From Gilichinskyi gelida (GTDB lineage: Bacteria > Acidobacteriota > Thermoanaerobaculia > Gp7-AA8), in NCBI GenBank assembly GCA_038040385.1, contig JBBPII010000010.1:62001-126000 (forward strand): 64,000 bases of DNA, read 5' to 3'. Of the stretch, positions 1-7,783 are shown piece after piece (the stretch's first letter is position 1; each line of letters opens with the position of its first letter). The translations under genes were made by a program, and so were the position numbers. The notes beneath the pieces were generated by a model, which was not told the origin of the DNA, made no database searches, and saw only the letters and a list, made by a program, of their open reading frames with translations.

Positions 1-374
1 AGCACGGCGCTCGCGGAGCTCTCCAACCCCTCTCCCGCTTGCGGGAGAGGGTGGCCGAAGGCCGGGTGAGGGGTTTTGACTACGATCTCCGTACTGGCGA
101 ACGACGCCGGAATCGACTCGCTGAGCGTTTTGCGGATGCCGGCGATGAGCCGTTCGTTGACCAGCGCCTCGGCGCCGTCGCCGGTGACGACATACAGATC
201 GAGGTGCTGTTCGAGCATCACCGCGGCCCCGACGTCGAACCGCACGCAGCAGTCGAGGGCCCGGAACGATGCGTTGAAAAGCTCGGCCACGCTCTCCGCG
301 TGCGTCGCGGGCTCGGTCAAATCGCGGATCAGTGCGAGGAGATCAGCGATCTGCTGCGGGACATCATGCTTCAC
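1..374 (-). CDS. GAF-like sensor protein, N-terminal part (runs off the window)
   Basis: The frame is open from a GTG at 374 down to base 1, so the gene is cut by the window edge. The first ~100 residues look like a helical lead-in followed by a GAF-type fold (residues such as LFNASFRALDCCVRFDVGAA, then a hydrophobic LDLYVV strand), as seen at the start of many bacterial sensor proteins; the output domain lies outside the window, so the signal and function are unknown. Residues after about 100 (KTPHPAFGHPLPQAGEG) are translated from an interspersed repeat, so this copy may be interrupted or extended by the element. A TATAAT box ends 10 bases before the GTG, and there is no Shine-Dalgarno sequence. 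The GAF assignment is tentative. Confidence 0.5.
   Translation of the reverse strand, partial: MKHDVPQQIADLLALIRDLTEPATHAESVAELFNASFRALDCCVRFDVGAAVMLEQHLDLYVVTGDGAEALVNERLIAGIRKTLSESIPASFASTEIVVKTPHPAFGHPLPQAGEGLESSASAV
27..74. repeat. Interspersed palindromic repeat, family D (copy 1)
   Basis: Contains ctctcccgc-ttgc-gggagag-type inverted arms followed by a ggccgaaggcc and ggtgaggggt tail. A second copy, in opposite orientation, is at 63861-63924. Here the element is read in frame by the partial gene on the minus strand. Confidence 0.7.
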
Positions 375-384
375 GAATGGCCCG

Positions 385-390
385 ATTATA
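385..390 (-). promoter_or_regulatory. -10 box (TATAAT) of the minus-strand partial gene
   Basis: A perfect TATAAT on the minus strand ends 10 bases before the GTG at 374. The expected RNA start is only a few bases before the codon, so the transcript would be leaderless or nearly so. No good -35 is visible. Confidence 0.5.
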
Positions 391-404
391 CGGAAGGCGG
401 ACAC

Positions 405-410
405 TATAAT
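405..410 (+). promoter_or_regulatory. -10 box (TATAAT) of the glycan operon
   Basis: A perfect TATAAT ends 8 bases before the ATG at 419, and no Shine-Dalgarno sequence lies between. It is back to back with the minus-strand TATAAT at 385-390. A leaderless start of the six-gene operon is the simplest reading; a -35 is not evident. Confidence 0.55.
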
Positions 411-418
411 TCGGTGCG

Positions 419-2287
419 ATGGGCATCCCGGAAGCCGAGGCGATTCCATTCGAGCCGCTGGACTTACGCGGCGAGCGGCTGCTCGTCCTCGCTCCCCATC
501 CGGACGACGAGGTCATCGGCTGCGGCGGGCTCGTGGCTCTCCATCTCCGGGAGGGGCGCAAGGTGCAGGTGGTCGTGGCCACCGACGGCGGCGCGGCGGG
601 CGATGCCCGGCAGCGGGAGGCGGAGTCGCGCGCGGCGCTCGCATCGCTGGGCGATGCGGAGATCGAGTTTCTGCATTTTCCCGATCGCGGCCTGGCTGAA
701 AGCGGCGGCTTTTCCGCCGCACTCCGAGACATCCTCGTCCACTTCAGGCCGGATTTGATCGCCGTCCCAAGCGCGATCGAGATCCATCCCGACCATCTCG
801 CGCTCTCGCGCATCTTCTGCGACGTCGTCGCGCGCGACGCGGCGCTTTTCGCCGACCTCGCGGTCGCGCGCGTCGCGTTCTACGAGGTCAGCCATCCGCT
901 GCGGCCCAATGCGCTGGTCGACATCACCGCCGTCGCCGAAGCAAAGTACGCCGCGATCGCCATGCACGCCTCGCAGCTCGCCGTCCGCGACTACGTCGCC
1001 TACGCGCGCGGGCTGAACGCGTACCGGGCGATGTCGCTGCCGCCCGGAGTGACGTTCGCCGAGGCGTACTACGTCGTGCCGCTGCCGGAGCTGCGCACCA
1101 CGCCGTTCAGCGCGCTGCGCGCGGCGATGGCCGCGCCGCCGAACGCCGAGGTGGTGCACGAGCCGCTGCCGATCAGTGTCGTGGTGCGGACCAAAGACCG
1201 CCCGGCGTTGCTGCAGGACACCATCGCCTCGGTGCGCGCCACCGGCTATCCCGCGGAGATCGTCGTGGTCAACGACGGCGGCGCGGTGCCCGAGATCGAG
1301 GGGGCGAAAGTCGTCAATCACGACTCCTCGCGCGGCCGCGCCGAGGCGGCAAACAGCGGCGTGCGCGCGGCGTCGTCGGCCTACATCGCCTTCCTCGACG
1401 ACGACGATCTCTACTACCCCGAGCATCTGGCGACATTGTCCAATGCCGCGCGCGTCACTTCGAAGACGCCGTACACAGATGCCGTCTCCGCGTTCGTCTC
1501 GGCGGGCGAGACGCGGTCGCGCATGCGCATCTTCTCCAACGATTTCGACCGCGACCTGCTGTTGATCGACAACTACATCCCGCTGCCGACGCTGCTCATC
1601 CGGCGCGACGCCTTCCTCGACCTCGGCGGCTTCGATCCCGCCTTCGAGCTCTTCGAGGACTGGGACTTCGTGATCCGCCTCGCGCAGCGCGGCGATTTCC
1701 TCCATGTGTCACGGGTCACCTGCGAGATCCGACATGTCGAAGGGGCCGGCTCGATCACGCTGGAGAATCCCGAGGGGACGGAGCGCTTCCGCGCCGCGAA
1801 GCTGCAGGTGTGGAACAAGCACCGGGCACTGCTCGACGACCACGTCTTCGCCAACGCCTTCGAGCGGCTGAAGCGGCGGGCGGCGGCGCTCGCCGGCGAC
1901 GCCGTCGAAGCGCGCGGCGCGCGATCGCTCGCGGAGCAGAACGCCGCCCGGGTCGACCGCCTGGCGGAGCATGACAAGTCGGTCCTGATGCGTGAGCTGC
2001 AGGCGATGAACGAGCGGCTCAACGCGGCGATGATGCGCATCGCCACCCTCGAAGGCGCTGGCGACGAGCTGCGCAGCGCGCTGGAGGCGGCGCGCGTCGA
2101 GCGCGACGCGCTGCAGTTCCGCGTCGGCGAGCTGGGCGACGCGCGCGCCGGCTACGAGGAGTCGCAGCGCACCATCAACGCGCTGTGGGGCGAGATCACC
2201 CGCCTGCAGAGCCTCCTCGACACCATCTACCGGTCGCGCACCTGGAAACTGCACGAGATCGTCGAGCGGATGAAAGGGCGCGGATGA
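419..2287 (+). CDS. PIG-L/LmbE-type deacetylase fused to a GT2 glycosyltransferase and a coiled coil
   Basis: Residues ~20-215 form a PIG-L/LmbE zinc deacetylase: LAPHPDDEVIGCGG (His27, Asp29, Asp30) and a later HPDH motif. The family removes acetyl groups from N-acetylglucosamine-type sugars. Residues ~250-480 form a GT2 glycosyltransferase (ISVVVRTKDRP start, VVNDGG, then FLDDDD metal-binding acidic patch, FEDWDF motif). Residues ~500-610 are Ala/Glu/Arg-rich and predicted coiled coil, ending in a YRSRTWKLHE motif common at the end of polysaccharide glycosyltransferases. It is the first gene of a tight plus-strand operon; its TGA overlaps the next ATG (ATGA). Sugar deacetylation and transfer in one chain fits surface-polysaccharide assembly; donor and acceptor are unknown. 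Confidence 0.88.
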   Translation: MGIPEAEAIPFEPLDLRGERLLVLAPHPDDEVIGCGGLVALHLREGRKVQVVVATDGGAAGDARQREAESRAALASLGDAEIEFLHFPDRGLAESGGFSAALRDILVHFRPDLIAVPSAIEIHPDHLALSRIFCDVVARDAALFADLAVARVAFYEVSHPLRPNALVDITAVAEAKYAAIAMHASQLAVRDYVAYARGLNAYRAMSLPPGVTFAEAYYVVPLPELRTTPFSALRAAMAAPPNAEVVHEPLPISVVVRTKDRPALLQDTIASVRATGYPAEIVVVNDGGAVPEIEGAKVVNHDSSRGRAEAANSGVRAASSAYIAFLDDDDLYYPEHLATLSNAARVTSKTPYTDAVSAFVSAGETRSRMRIFSNDFDRDLLLIDNYIPLPTLLIRRDAFLDLGGFDPAFELFEDWDFVIRLAQRGDFLHVSRVTCEIRHVEGAGSITLENPEGTERFRAAKLQVWNKHRALLDDHVFANAFERLKRRAAALAGDAVEARGARSLAEQNAARVDRLAEHDKSVLMRELQAMNERLNAAMMRIATLEGAGDELRSALEAARVERDALQFRVGELGDARAGYEESQRTINALWGEITRLQSLLDTIYRSRTWKLHEIVERMKGRG

Positions 2288-3444
2288 CCCGCGCGCTGCT
2301 CGTCTGCCCCGAGCCGCTCGGACACAAACAGCCGGCGGGCATCGGGATCCGTTTCCTGGAGATGGCGCGCGTGCTGCGCGCCGACGGGCACCAGGTGACG
2401 CTGCTCTCTCCCGACGACGGCGCCATCACGCCGGAAAAGCTGCGCGAGCTGACCGCGGTGAACGACGTCGCAGTCGTGCAGGGGCACATCGCGAACGAGC
2501 TGTTCGCGCATGGGCATCCGATTCCCACCGTCGTCGATCTCTACGACCCGTTCATCATCGAGAACCTGCACTACTACGCGTCGCGCGGCGCGGAGGTGTT
2601 CCATCACGATCACGCCACGCTCGAGCTGTCGCTGCTGCGCGGCGACTTCTTCCTCTGCGCCTCCGACGCCCAACGCCTCTTCTACCTCGGCGCGCTCCTC
2701 GCGGTCGGGCGGCTCAATCCGGTCGCCTTCGAGTCCGATCCGCACCTCGACTCGCTCATCGCCGTCGCGCCGTTCGGCGTGCCGCCGCCGCGCGCGCTCG
2801 CGCGGCGCGATCTCGATGCGCCGCGCGTGCTCTTCGGCGGGATCTACGACTGGTACGACCCGGTCCTGGCCATCGAGGCGGTCGCGCTCGCCCGCGAGCG
2901 GCTGTCCAAAATCACGCTGACGTTTAACGCCCACCCAAATCCGGCGCTGACGCCGCAGGGAAAATCGGCCGAGGCGCGGGAGCACGTGCGGCGTAAGTCC
3001 TACGATTTCGTGCGGTTTGAGCCTTGGGTGCAATACGACCACAGAGCGGAGTATTACGACCGCTTTTCGGTAGCATTGCTAACATTCCCGCAGTCGGTCG
3101 AGACGGACCTCTCGATGCGCACGCGCGTCTACGACTACCTCTGGGGCGGGCTGCCGATCGTGACCAGCTCCGCGCCGGGGACCGACGAGATCCTCGCGCG
3201 CTACGGCGCAGGCATCGTGGTGCACGGCGACTCGCCGCGCGACTTCGCCGACGCGCTGGTGCGCGCTCTCACCGCCGACCTTTCGGGAGGCGCGCAGCGC
3301 TTCGCCGAGGATCATCAGTGGTCGCGCACGCTCGCGCCGCTGGTGGAGTTCGTCCGCGCGCCGCGCGCCGACGAGCACCCGCGCGCGCCGGAGCGGCCGT
3401 CCATCCTCTCGCGCATCAAGCGCCGCATCGGAGGCTCGCTCTGA
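2284..3444 (+). CDS. Glycosyltransferase, GT4/GT-B type
   Basis: The start at 2284 overlaps the previous stop (ATGA); an in-frame extension upstream to 2185 is antisense-like noise inside the previous gene. The 386-residue protein opens with LLVCPEPLGHKQPAGIGIRF and LARVLRADGHQVTLLSP, the N-terminal Rossmann half of GT-B transferases. It later has a LRVLFGGIYDWYDP-like second half and a C-terminal YDYLWGGLPIVTSS-GTDE segment typical of the nucleotide-sugar site of GT4 enzymes. It probably adds one sugar in the same pathway as its neighbours. The next gene starts inside its stop codon region with a Shine-Dalgarno GGAGG at 3430-3434. Confidence 0.82.
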   Translation: MTRALLVCPEPLGHKQPAGIGIRFLEMARVLRADGHQVTLLSPDDGAITPEKLRELTAVNDVAVVQGHIANELFAHGHPIPTVVDLYDPFIIENLHYYASRGAEVFHHDHATLELSLLRGDFFLCASDAQRLFYLGALLAVGRLNPVAFESDPHLDSLIAVAPFGVPPPRALARRDLDAPRVLFGGIYDWYDPVLAIEAVALARERLSKITLTFNAHPNPALTPQGKSAEAREHVRRKSYDFVRFEPWVQYDHRAEYYDRFSVALLTFPQSVETDLSMRTRVYDYLWGGLPIVTSSAPGTDEILARYGAGIVVHGDSPRDFADALVRALTADLSGGAQRFAEDHQWSRTLAPLVEFVRAPRADEHPRAPERPSILSRIKRRIGGSL

Positions 3445-4631
3445 GCAGCGTCGCCGACGTCATCATCGTCAACTGGAACAGCCGCGACGACACCCTCGCC
3501 TGCGTCGGCGCGGTGTCGAAACAGCTCGCCGGCGTCGGCGGCGCGACGATCACCGTGGTCGACAACGGCTCGACCGACGGCAGCATCGGCGCGATCAAGA
3601 AGCAGTTCCCGGAGGTCCGCCTCCTACCCCTCGGCAGCAACCGCGGCTTCACCGGCGGCCTGGCCGCGGCGCTGGTCCGCTCCGCCGCGCGCAACGTGAT
3701 CTTCCTCAACAACGACGCGCTGCCGGAGCCTGGCTGGCTCATCGCGCTGGTGGATTCGATGGAGCGCGCCTCCGACGACGTGGTTTCCGTCGGCGGAAAG
3801 ATCATCGATCTCTCCGGCGAGATGATCGACTTCATCGGCGGCGTGCTGACCTTCGACGGCCACGCCTTTCAGAACGGCTTCCGCTATCCCGCCGGCTCGC
3901 GCGAGGAGCCGCCGGCCGGCGCGGAGATTCTCTTCGCCTGCGGCGGCAACATGATCTCGAGGCGCGAGCCGCTCCTGGCGCGCGGCGGTTTCGACGACGA
4001 TTACTTCGCCTACCTCGAGGACGTCGACTTCGGCTGGCGGACCTGGATCTCCGGTGGGCGGGTGCTCTTCGAGCCGGCGGCGGTGGTGCGCCATGCGTCG
4101 AGCGCCACGAGCAACCGCCTCGGCGACTTCGAGCGCGGCGTCCTCTTCGAGCGCAACGCGCTGCAGACCATTCTGAAGAACGCCGAAGAGCTGCGGGACG
4201 TCGCCGGCGCGGCGCTGTTCGCGTATCTGCATCGGCTCCATCGCTACACCACCATGCGCAACGCCGGCGCCGGCGAGCTGTCGCGCGAGCCGTACACCGC
4301 AGCGAAGAAGCGGCGCGCCGGCATCTTCACCCGAGCCAAGCGGCGGCTCTTCGGCCGCGAGCCGCTGGCCTCGATCGACGATCCGCTGACCACTACGCAG
4401 TTTCGGGCCCTCGACTGGATCATGCGCCACGCCGATGCCATCGCCGGCAAGCGCGCGGTGGTCCAGGCGTCGCGCAAGCGATCCGACCGTGAGATCTTCG
4501 AGCGCTTCCCGCTGCACGTCGTGCCGACCTACCCCGGCGACGAGTCGCTCATGCGCAGCCCGCTCTTCCGCGAGCTCCTGCCGTCGCTGCCGTCGGTGGC
4601 CAAAACCCTGTCCGATATCATGCGGACGTGA
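3441..4631 (+). CDS. GT2 family glycosyltransferase, probable CTG start
   Basis: A classic GT2 domain begins at once: VIIVNWNSRDDTLACV, VVDNGSTDGS, NRGFTGG, FLNNDALPEPGWL and a C-terminal EDVDFGWR acceptor motif, like rhamnosyltransferases. Residues ~290-396 form a helical tail. No ATG, GTG or TTG sits near the natural N-terminus. The only codon that keeps the first beta strand whole is CTG at 3441, which overlaps the previous TGA (CTGA) and lies 6 bases after GGAGG (3430-3434). I therefore take CTG as the start. The longer in-frame reading from TTG 3024 would overlap the previous gene by 420 bases and is rejected. Its own stop overlaps the following GTG (GTGA). Confidence 0.82.
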   Translation: MSSVADVIIVNWNSRDDTLACVGAVSKQLAGVGGATITVVDNGSTDGSIGAIKKQFPEVRLLPLGSNRGFTGGLAAALVRSAARNVIFLNNDALPEPGWLIALVDSMERASDDVVSVGGKIIDLSGEMIDFIGGVLTFDGHAFQNGFRYPAGSREEPPAGAEILFACGGNMISRREPLLARGGFDDDYFAYLEDVDFGWRTWISGGRVLFEPAAVVRHASSATSNRLGDFERGVLFERNALQTILKNAEELRDVAGAALFAYLHRLHRYTTMRNAGAGELSREPYTAAKKRRAGIFTRAKRRLFGREPLASIDDPLTTTQFRALDWIMRHADAIAGKRAVVQASRKRSDREIFERFPLHVVPTYPGDESLMRSPLFRELLPSLPSVAKTLSDIMRT

Positions 4632-5524
4632 CCAGCAGCGGGTGGCGGCGTCGGTTCCACGCCAAGGGTATCTTCTGGCGACAACTCCTCCGTTGGGCCG
4701 TCCTGATGACCCCGATCTGGATCGAGCCGGTGGCGATGGCGTTCTGGTCGCTCTTCTTCCTGCTGTGGGGGCCGGGCCGCCGCGGCGTGATGCGCAATCT
4801 GAAGGCCATCAAGCCGGGATCGTGGAGCATCACCAACTTCTTTCGCTGCTATCGCGTCTTCTGGAACTACGCCTGGAGCATCGCCGACACGGTGCGTTTC
4901 AAGGAGACGCGCACCACGCCCGACTGGGAGTTCACCGGCTGGCGGCACATCGAGGAGATGCAGTCGCGCGGCGGCGCAATCCTGCTCACCGCGCACATGG
5001 GCAGCTACGACCTCGGCGCGCACATCTTCGCCGAGACATCCGCACATCACCTGGTGATGGTGCGCGCGCCGGAGACGGACGCGCAGACGCGGGAGTTCGA
5101 GGAGGCACACCGCGCCGCCGGCTTTCGCATCGAGTTCAGCGCGCAGAGCGGCGAACTGGCGCTCGACCTGCTGCACGCCGTCACCAGCGGCGGTATCGTG
5201 GCCATCCAGGGCGATCGGGTGGTGGAGGGGATCAGCGCATTGCCGGCGACACTCTTCGGAAAGCCGGCGCAGATTCCCGCCGGGCCATTCGCCCTGGCCA
5301 TGGCCGCGCGCGTCCCGATCTTTCCGGTCTTCGTCGTCCGCCGCGGGCGGCGTCGCTACCGGGTCGTGGCGCGCGAGCCGATCGAGATCGTCCGCAGCGC
5401 CAATCGCGAGGAGGACTTCGAACGGGCGGTGGCGCGGTGGACGGGGGAGCTGGAGTCGGTGATCGGCTCGAAGTGGTACCAGTGGTTCGCCTTCGAGCCC
5501 TTCTCGCCGGAGCCCGCGGCATGA
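4628..5524 (+). CDS. LpxL/HtrB-like lysophospholipid acyltransferase
   Basis: A 298-residue protein with an N-terminal membrane helix (about residues 24-48) and the acyltransferase HX4D motif in LTAHMGSYDLG (His123, Asp128). It is followed by the conserved IQGDRV and LFGKPAQIPAGPFALA segments of the LpxL/HtrB and LPLAT family, which transfers acyl chains onto lipid A or other glycolipids at the inner membrane. The GTG start is coupled to the previous stop (GTGA), and its own stop overlaps the next ATG. Its place among glycosyltransferases suggests acylation of the glycolipid made by this operon. Lipid A itself is not proven, since no other lpx gene is in the window. Confidence 0.85.
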   Translation: MTSSGWRRRFHAKGIFWRQLLRWAVLMTPIWIEPVAMAFWSLFFLLWGPGRRGVMRNLKAIKPGSWSITNFFRCYRVFWNYAWSIADTVRFKETRTTPDWEFTGWRHIEEMQSRGGAILLTAHMGSYDLGAHIFAETSAHHLVMVRAPETDAQTREFEEAHRAAGFRIEFSAQSGELALDLLHAVTSGGIVAIQGDRVVEGISALPATLFGKPAQIPAGPFALAMAARVPIFPVFVVRRGRRRYRVVAREPIEIVRSANREEDFERAVARWTGELESVIGSKWYQWFAFEPFSPEPAA

Positions 5525-6006
5525 AGTGGCTACCGTCGCGACATCATTTCGCTCTGGCGCGGCTCATCGCCCTGATGATGCTGAAGACGACACCACGGCC
5601 GGCCGCTGACGTCGACCGCGTCATGTTCGCCGTCGATCGTCACCAGAGCACCGCCGAGAACTACGCCGTCTCGATCCTGTTCACCGCGATCACGACCTGC
5701 TATATCGCGACGATGCTGCCGCTGGCGGCGCCCCTGGCCCTCGTTTCCGCCCTGCCGTTGGCGCTGATCGCCATCCAGATCCTGCTCGTCGCCGGCGGGC
5801 TGATCGTCCGCTCGATAGCGGCCAACTCGGCGTTCATGATGCTGTGCGCCGTCGCGGCGTCGCTGTACTTCGCCACGCGCACGACGTGGGTGCGCTTCGC
5901 TGCCTACACCTTTCTGGCCGTCGTGGCGCTGAACGCCATCGCCTTCGTCGTGATGTGGCTGCTGCGCGACCGCGTGCGCGAGCTGGAGCTGCGATGCGCC
6001 GCGTGA
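5521..6006 (+). CDS. Hypothetical integral membrane protein
   Basis: The 161-residue product has a basic, amphipathic N-terminus (MKWLPSRHHFALARLIALMM) and about four hydrophobic segments: roughly residues 43-62, 66-90, 98-117 and 120-145. It ends in a charged RDRVRELELR tail. I do not recognise a family. The start overlaps the acyltransferase stop (ATGA) and the gene overlaps the next one by 13 bases, so it is translated with the glycan genes. A role in moving or anchoring a lipid-linked intermediate would be a guess from context only. Confidence 0.7.
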   Translation: MKWLPSRHHFALARLIALMMLKTTPRPAADVDRVMFAVDRHQSTAENYAVSILFTAITTCYIATMLPLAAPLALVSALPLALIAIQILLVAGGLIVRSIAANSAFMMLCAVAASLYFATRTTWVRFAAYTFLAVVALNAIAFVVMWLLRDRVRELELRCAA

Positions 6007-6734
6007 TCATCGCCTTCGCCGTCGCCGCGCCGGTCGCGTTGATCGCACTCTGGCCTCACGCGCCGCTGGCGGCGATCGGAATCCTCGCCCTGTCGCACGC
6101 CCTGCTGCTCTACCCCACCCTTCGCCCGAACGTGCAGTGGCTCGGCCCCGTCGTCACCTGGTTCGAGCCGGAGGGAAACGAGGTATGGCTGACCATCGAC
6201 GACGGCCCGACCGGCGACACCGCCGCGATCCTCGATATCCTCGACGCGCGGAGCGCGAAGGCGACGTTCTTCGTCAAAGGCGTGCTCGCGCGGCAGCGAC
6301 CGGACCTCATCCGGGCCATCGTCGAGCGCGGCCACGGCGTTGGCAATCACTCCGACACCCATCCGTCCGCGACCTTCTGGTGCCTTACGCCGGCGGCGAT
6401 CGCCGCGGAAATCGACGGCTGCACCGCCGCCATCCCGCCCACCCCCTGGTTTCGCGCGCCGGTGGGGATGAAGAACCCGGCGGTCCATCCGGCGCTCGCC
6501 CGGCGCGGTATGCGGCTGATCGGCTGGAGCGCGCGCGGGTTCGACGGCGTTTCGACTGACATCGATCAGATTGTCCGGCGCATCTTGCCGCGCGCCTTTC
6601 CCGGCGCGATCGTCGTCCTTCACCAGGGGCGAGAGGCGTCCGCCGCCTGCATCGCCCGCGTCGTCGATGAGCTGCGCGCGCGCGGCTACGCCTTCGTCAT
6701 TCCCGCCGATGAGCGCCTGAAGACGAAGAGATAG
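5994..6734 (+). CDS. Polysaccharide deacetylase (NodB homology domain)
   Basis: The 246-residue protein has an N-terminal membrane anchor (residues ~4-40, two hydrophobic stretches) and a NodB domain from ~60. Motif 1 is TIDDGP (Asp69, Asp70), and motif 2 is HSDTH (His119, His123), which with Asp binds the catalytic metal. Motif 3 is WFRAPVG, followed by IGWSARGFDG and a late VLHQG. These carbohydrate esterases remove N-acetyl groups from polymers such as peptidoglycan or poly-GlcNAc. The ATG at 5994 is chosen because it just overlaps the upstream gene; longer readings run through it. The last 49 bases overlap the convergent methyltransferase gene. Confidence 0.87.
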   Translation: MRRVIIAFAVAAPVALIALWPHAPLAAIGILALSHALLLYPTLRPNVQWLGPVVTWFEPEGNEVWLTIDDGPTGDTAAILDILDARSAKATFFVKGVLARQRPDLIRAIVERGHGVGNHSDTHPSATFWCLTPAAIAAEIDGCTAAIPPTPWFRAPVGMKNPAVHPALARRGMRLIGWSARGFDGVSTDIDQIVRRILPRAFPGAIVVLHQGREASAACIARVVDELRARGYAFVIPADERLKTKR

Positions 6735-7318
6735 TTGTTGAACGGCGTCCGCCCCCACAGCGGAACGATCTCCGCGTCGAAGCCGGCAAAGGCGTCAACG
6801 ATCGTTTCGCGCTTCGGAAAATTCAGCCGCTCCGCCTTCAGCCAGCGTATGGCGCGCGCGAACATTTCCTGGGCGTACGTCGCGCGGTAGCGCCAGCTCC
6901 CGTCCCGGACCGCGTCGCGGATGATGACCAGATTCGACTCGATCGCCGCGCGGTGCAGCAGCGAAGCCTGCGCTTCATCGTCGAAGTAGTGGAGCAGATC
7001 GAGCATCACGATCGTCCCTCGGCCCGGCCAGGTTGAAGCCTGACCCACAATGAACTCGGCGTCCCGTAACCCAAGGCCCCGCGCGATTTCGATCTTCCGC
7101 GCATCGTGATCGACCCCGGTGACCGGCGCCTCGAATCCGCGCACGCGCAGATACGCGGCGAGCACACCGGCGCCGCAGCCTACGTCGACGATCGGATCAT
7201 TCGTCCCCTGCAAGCGCTCGTAGACGGCGTCGTACACGGGATCGGTTTTGACCTTCCAGCGAACGTACGAGCGCAGCGAACGGCCTGGATACAACGCGGC
7301 CACATCGCCGCCGATCAC
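6686..7318 (-). CDS. Class I SAM-dependent methyltransferase
   Basis: A 210-residue protein with a Rossmann methyltransferase core. Motif I is VDVGCGAGVLAAYL, the acidic end of strand 2 is VTGVDHD, and a LDLLHYF motif IV-like strand follows. The GTG start overlaps the response-regulator stop (GTGA), so the two are co-translated. The substrate is unknown; it could methylate a sugar, lipid or small molecule of the glycan pathway. Its 3' end overlaps the convergent deacetylase gene by 49 bases, which leaves no room for a terminator between the two transcription units. Confidence 0.8.
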   Translation of the reverse strand: MIGGDVAALYPGRSLRSYVRWKVKTDPVYDAVYERLQGTNDPIVDVGCGAGVLAAYLRVRGFEAPVTGVDHDARKIEIARGLGLRDAEFIVGQASTWPGRGTIVMLDLLHYFDDEAQASLLHRAAIESNLVIIRDAVRDGSWRYRATYAQEMFARAIRWLKAERLNFPKRETIVDAFAGFDAEIVPLWGRTPFNNYLFVFRRSSAGMTKA

Positions 7319-7728
7319 GGCGAGAGATGCTCGATGAGATTGATCAGGTCGGGGAGATTGAACGGCTTGGGGAGGATCGCCGACACGCCCATCTGCAGCA
7401 CGGCCTGCGGATCGTGGCGGAGGTGCGCGGAGACCACGATGATCGGCGTCCGGCCGAGGTGGCCGGTCTCGCGCAGGCGCTGCAGGAAATCCCAGCCGTT
7501 GACGTTCGGCATCGCCAGATCGAGCAGCACCACGTCCGGATGGTGGATGGTCAGCGCGCGCTGACCCTCCGCGCCGTCGCCCGCCAGCAGGACCTGAAAG
7601 CCGTGCTTGCGCAGGGCGGCCGCGAGCATCCCGCGCAATGGCAGGTCATCGTCGATGACCAGCACGCGCTTTTTTGTCACCTCGGCGGTGCGCTTCGAGC
7701 GCGCCGCGGGCTGCGGCTCAGGATTCAT
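7315..7728 (-). CDS. Single-domain response regulator (CheY-like receiver)
   Basis: A 137-residue receiver domain with no output domain. The acidic pocket is Asp26-28 (VLVIDDD), the phospho-acceptor is Asp70 (VVLLDLAMP), the switch Ser is in IIVVSA (Ser100), and Lys121 is in LPKPF. A 19-residue basic, Pro/Ala-rich N-terminal tail precedes it. Such proteins act by docking to other proteins after phosphorylation by a histidine kinase; no kinase is in this window. A TAGAAT box ends 11 bases before the ATG and no Shine-Dalgarno sequence is present, so the message may have a leader of only a few bases. It is followed at once by the methyltransferase gene. Confidence 0.9.
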   Translation of the reverse strand: MNPEPQPAARSKRTAEVTKKRVLVIDDDLPLRGMLAAALRKHGFQVLLAGDGAEGQRALTIHHPDVVLLDLAMPNVNGWDFLQRLRETGHLGRTPIIVVSAHLRHDPQAVLQMGVSAILPKPFNLPDLINLIEHLSP

Positions 7729-7739
7729 TGGCTTGACTC

Positions 7740-7745
7740 ATTCTA
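7740..7745 (-). promoter_or_regulatory. Candidate -10 box (TAGAAT) of the response regulator
   Basis: TAGAAT on the minus strand, 11 bases before the ATG at 7728. No -35 match and no ribosome binding site are seen. This is the same arrangement as at 405-410, 12457-12462 and 52870-52875. Confidence 0.4.
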
Positions 7746-7783
7746 AGACGGCTGAGATCGACATGCAGGGACAGCGCCAGCGA

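Noticed and set aside
3024..3440. In-frame upstream extension of the GT2 gene to TTG 3024
   Set aside because: It would overlap the GT4 gene by 420 bases and adds Arg-rich sequence with no fold; the natural N-terminus begins at 3441.
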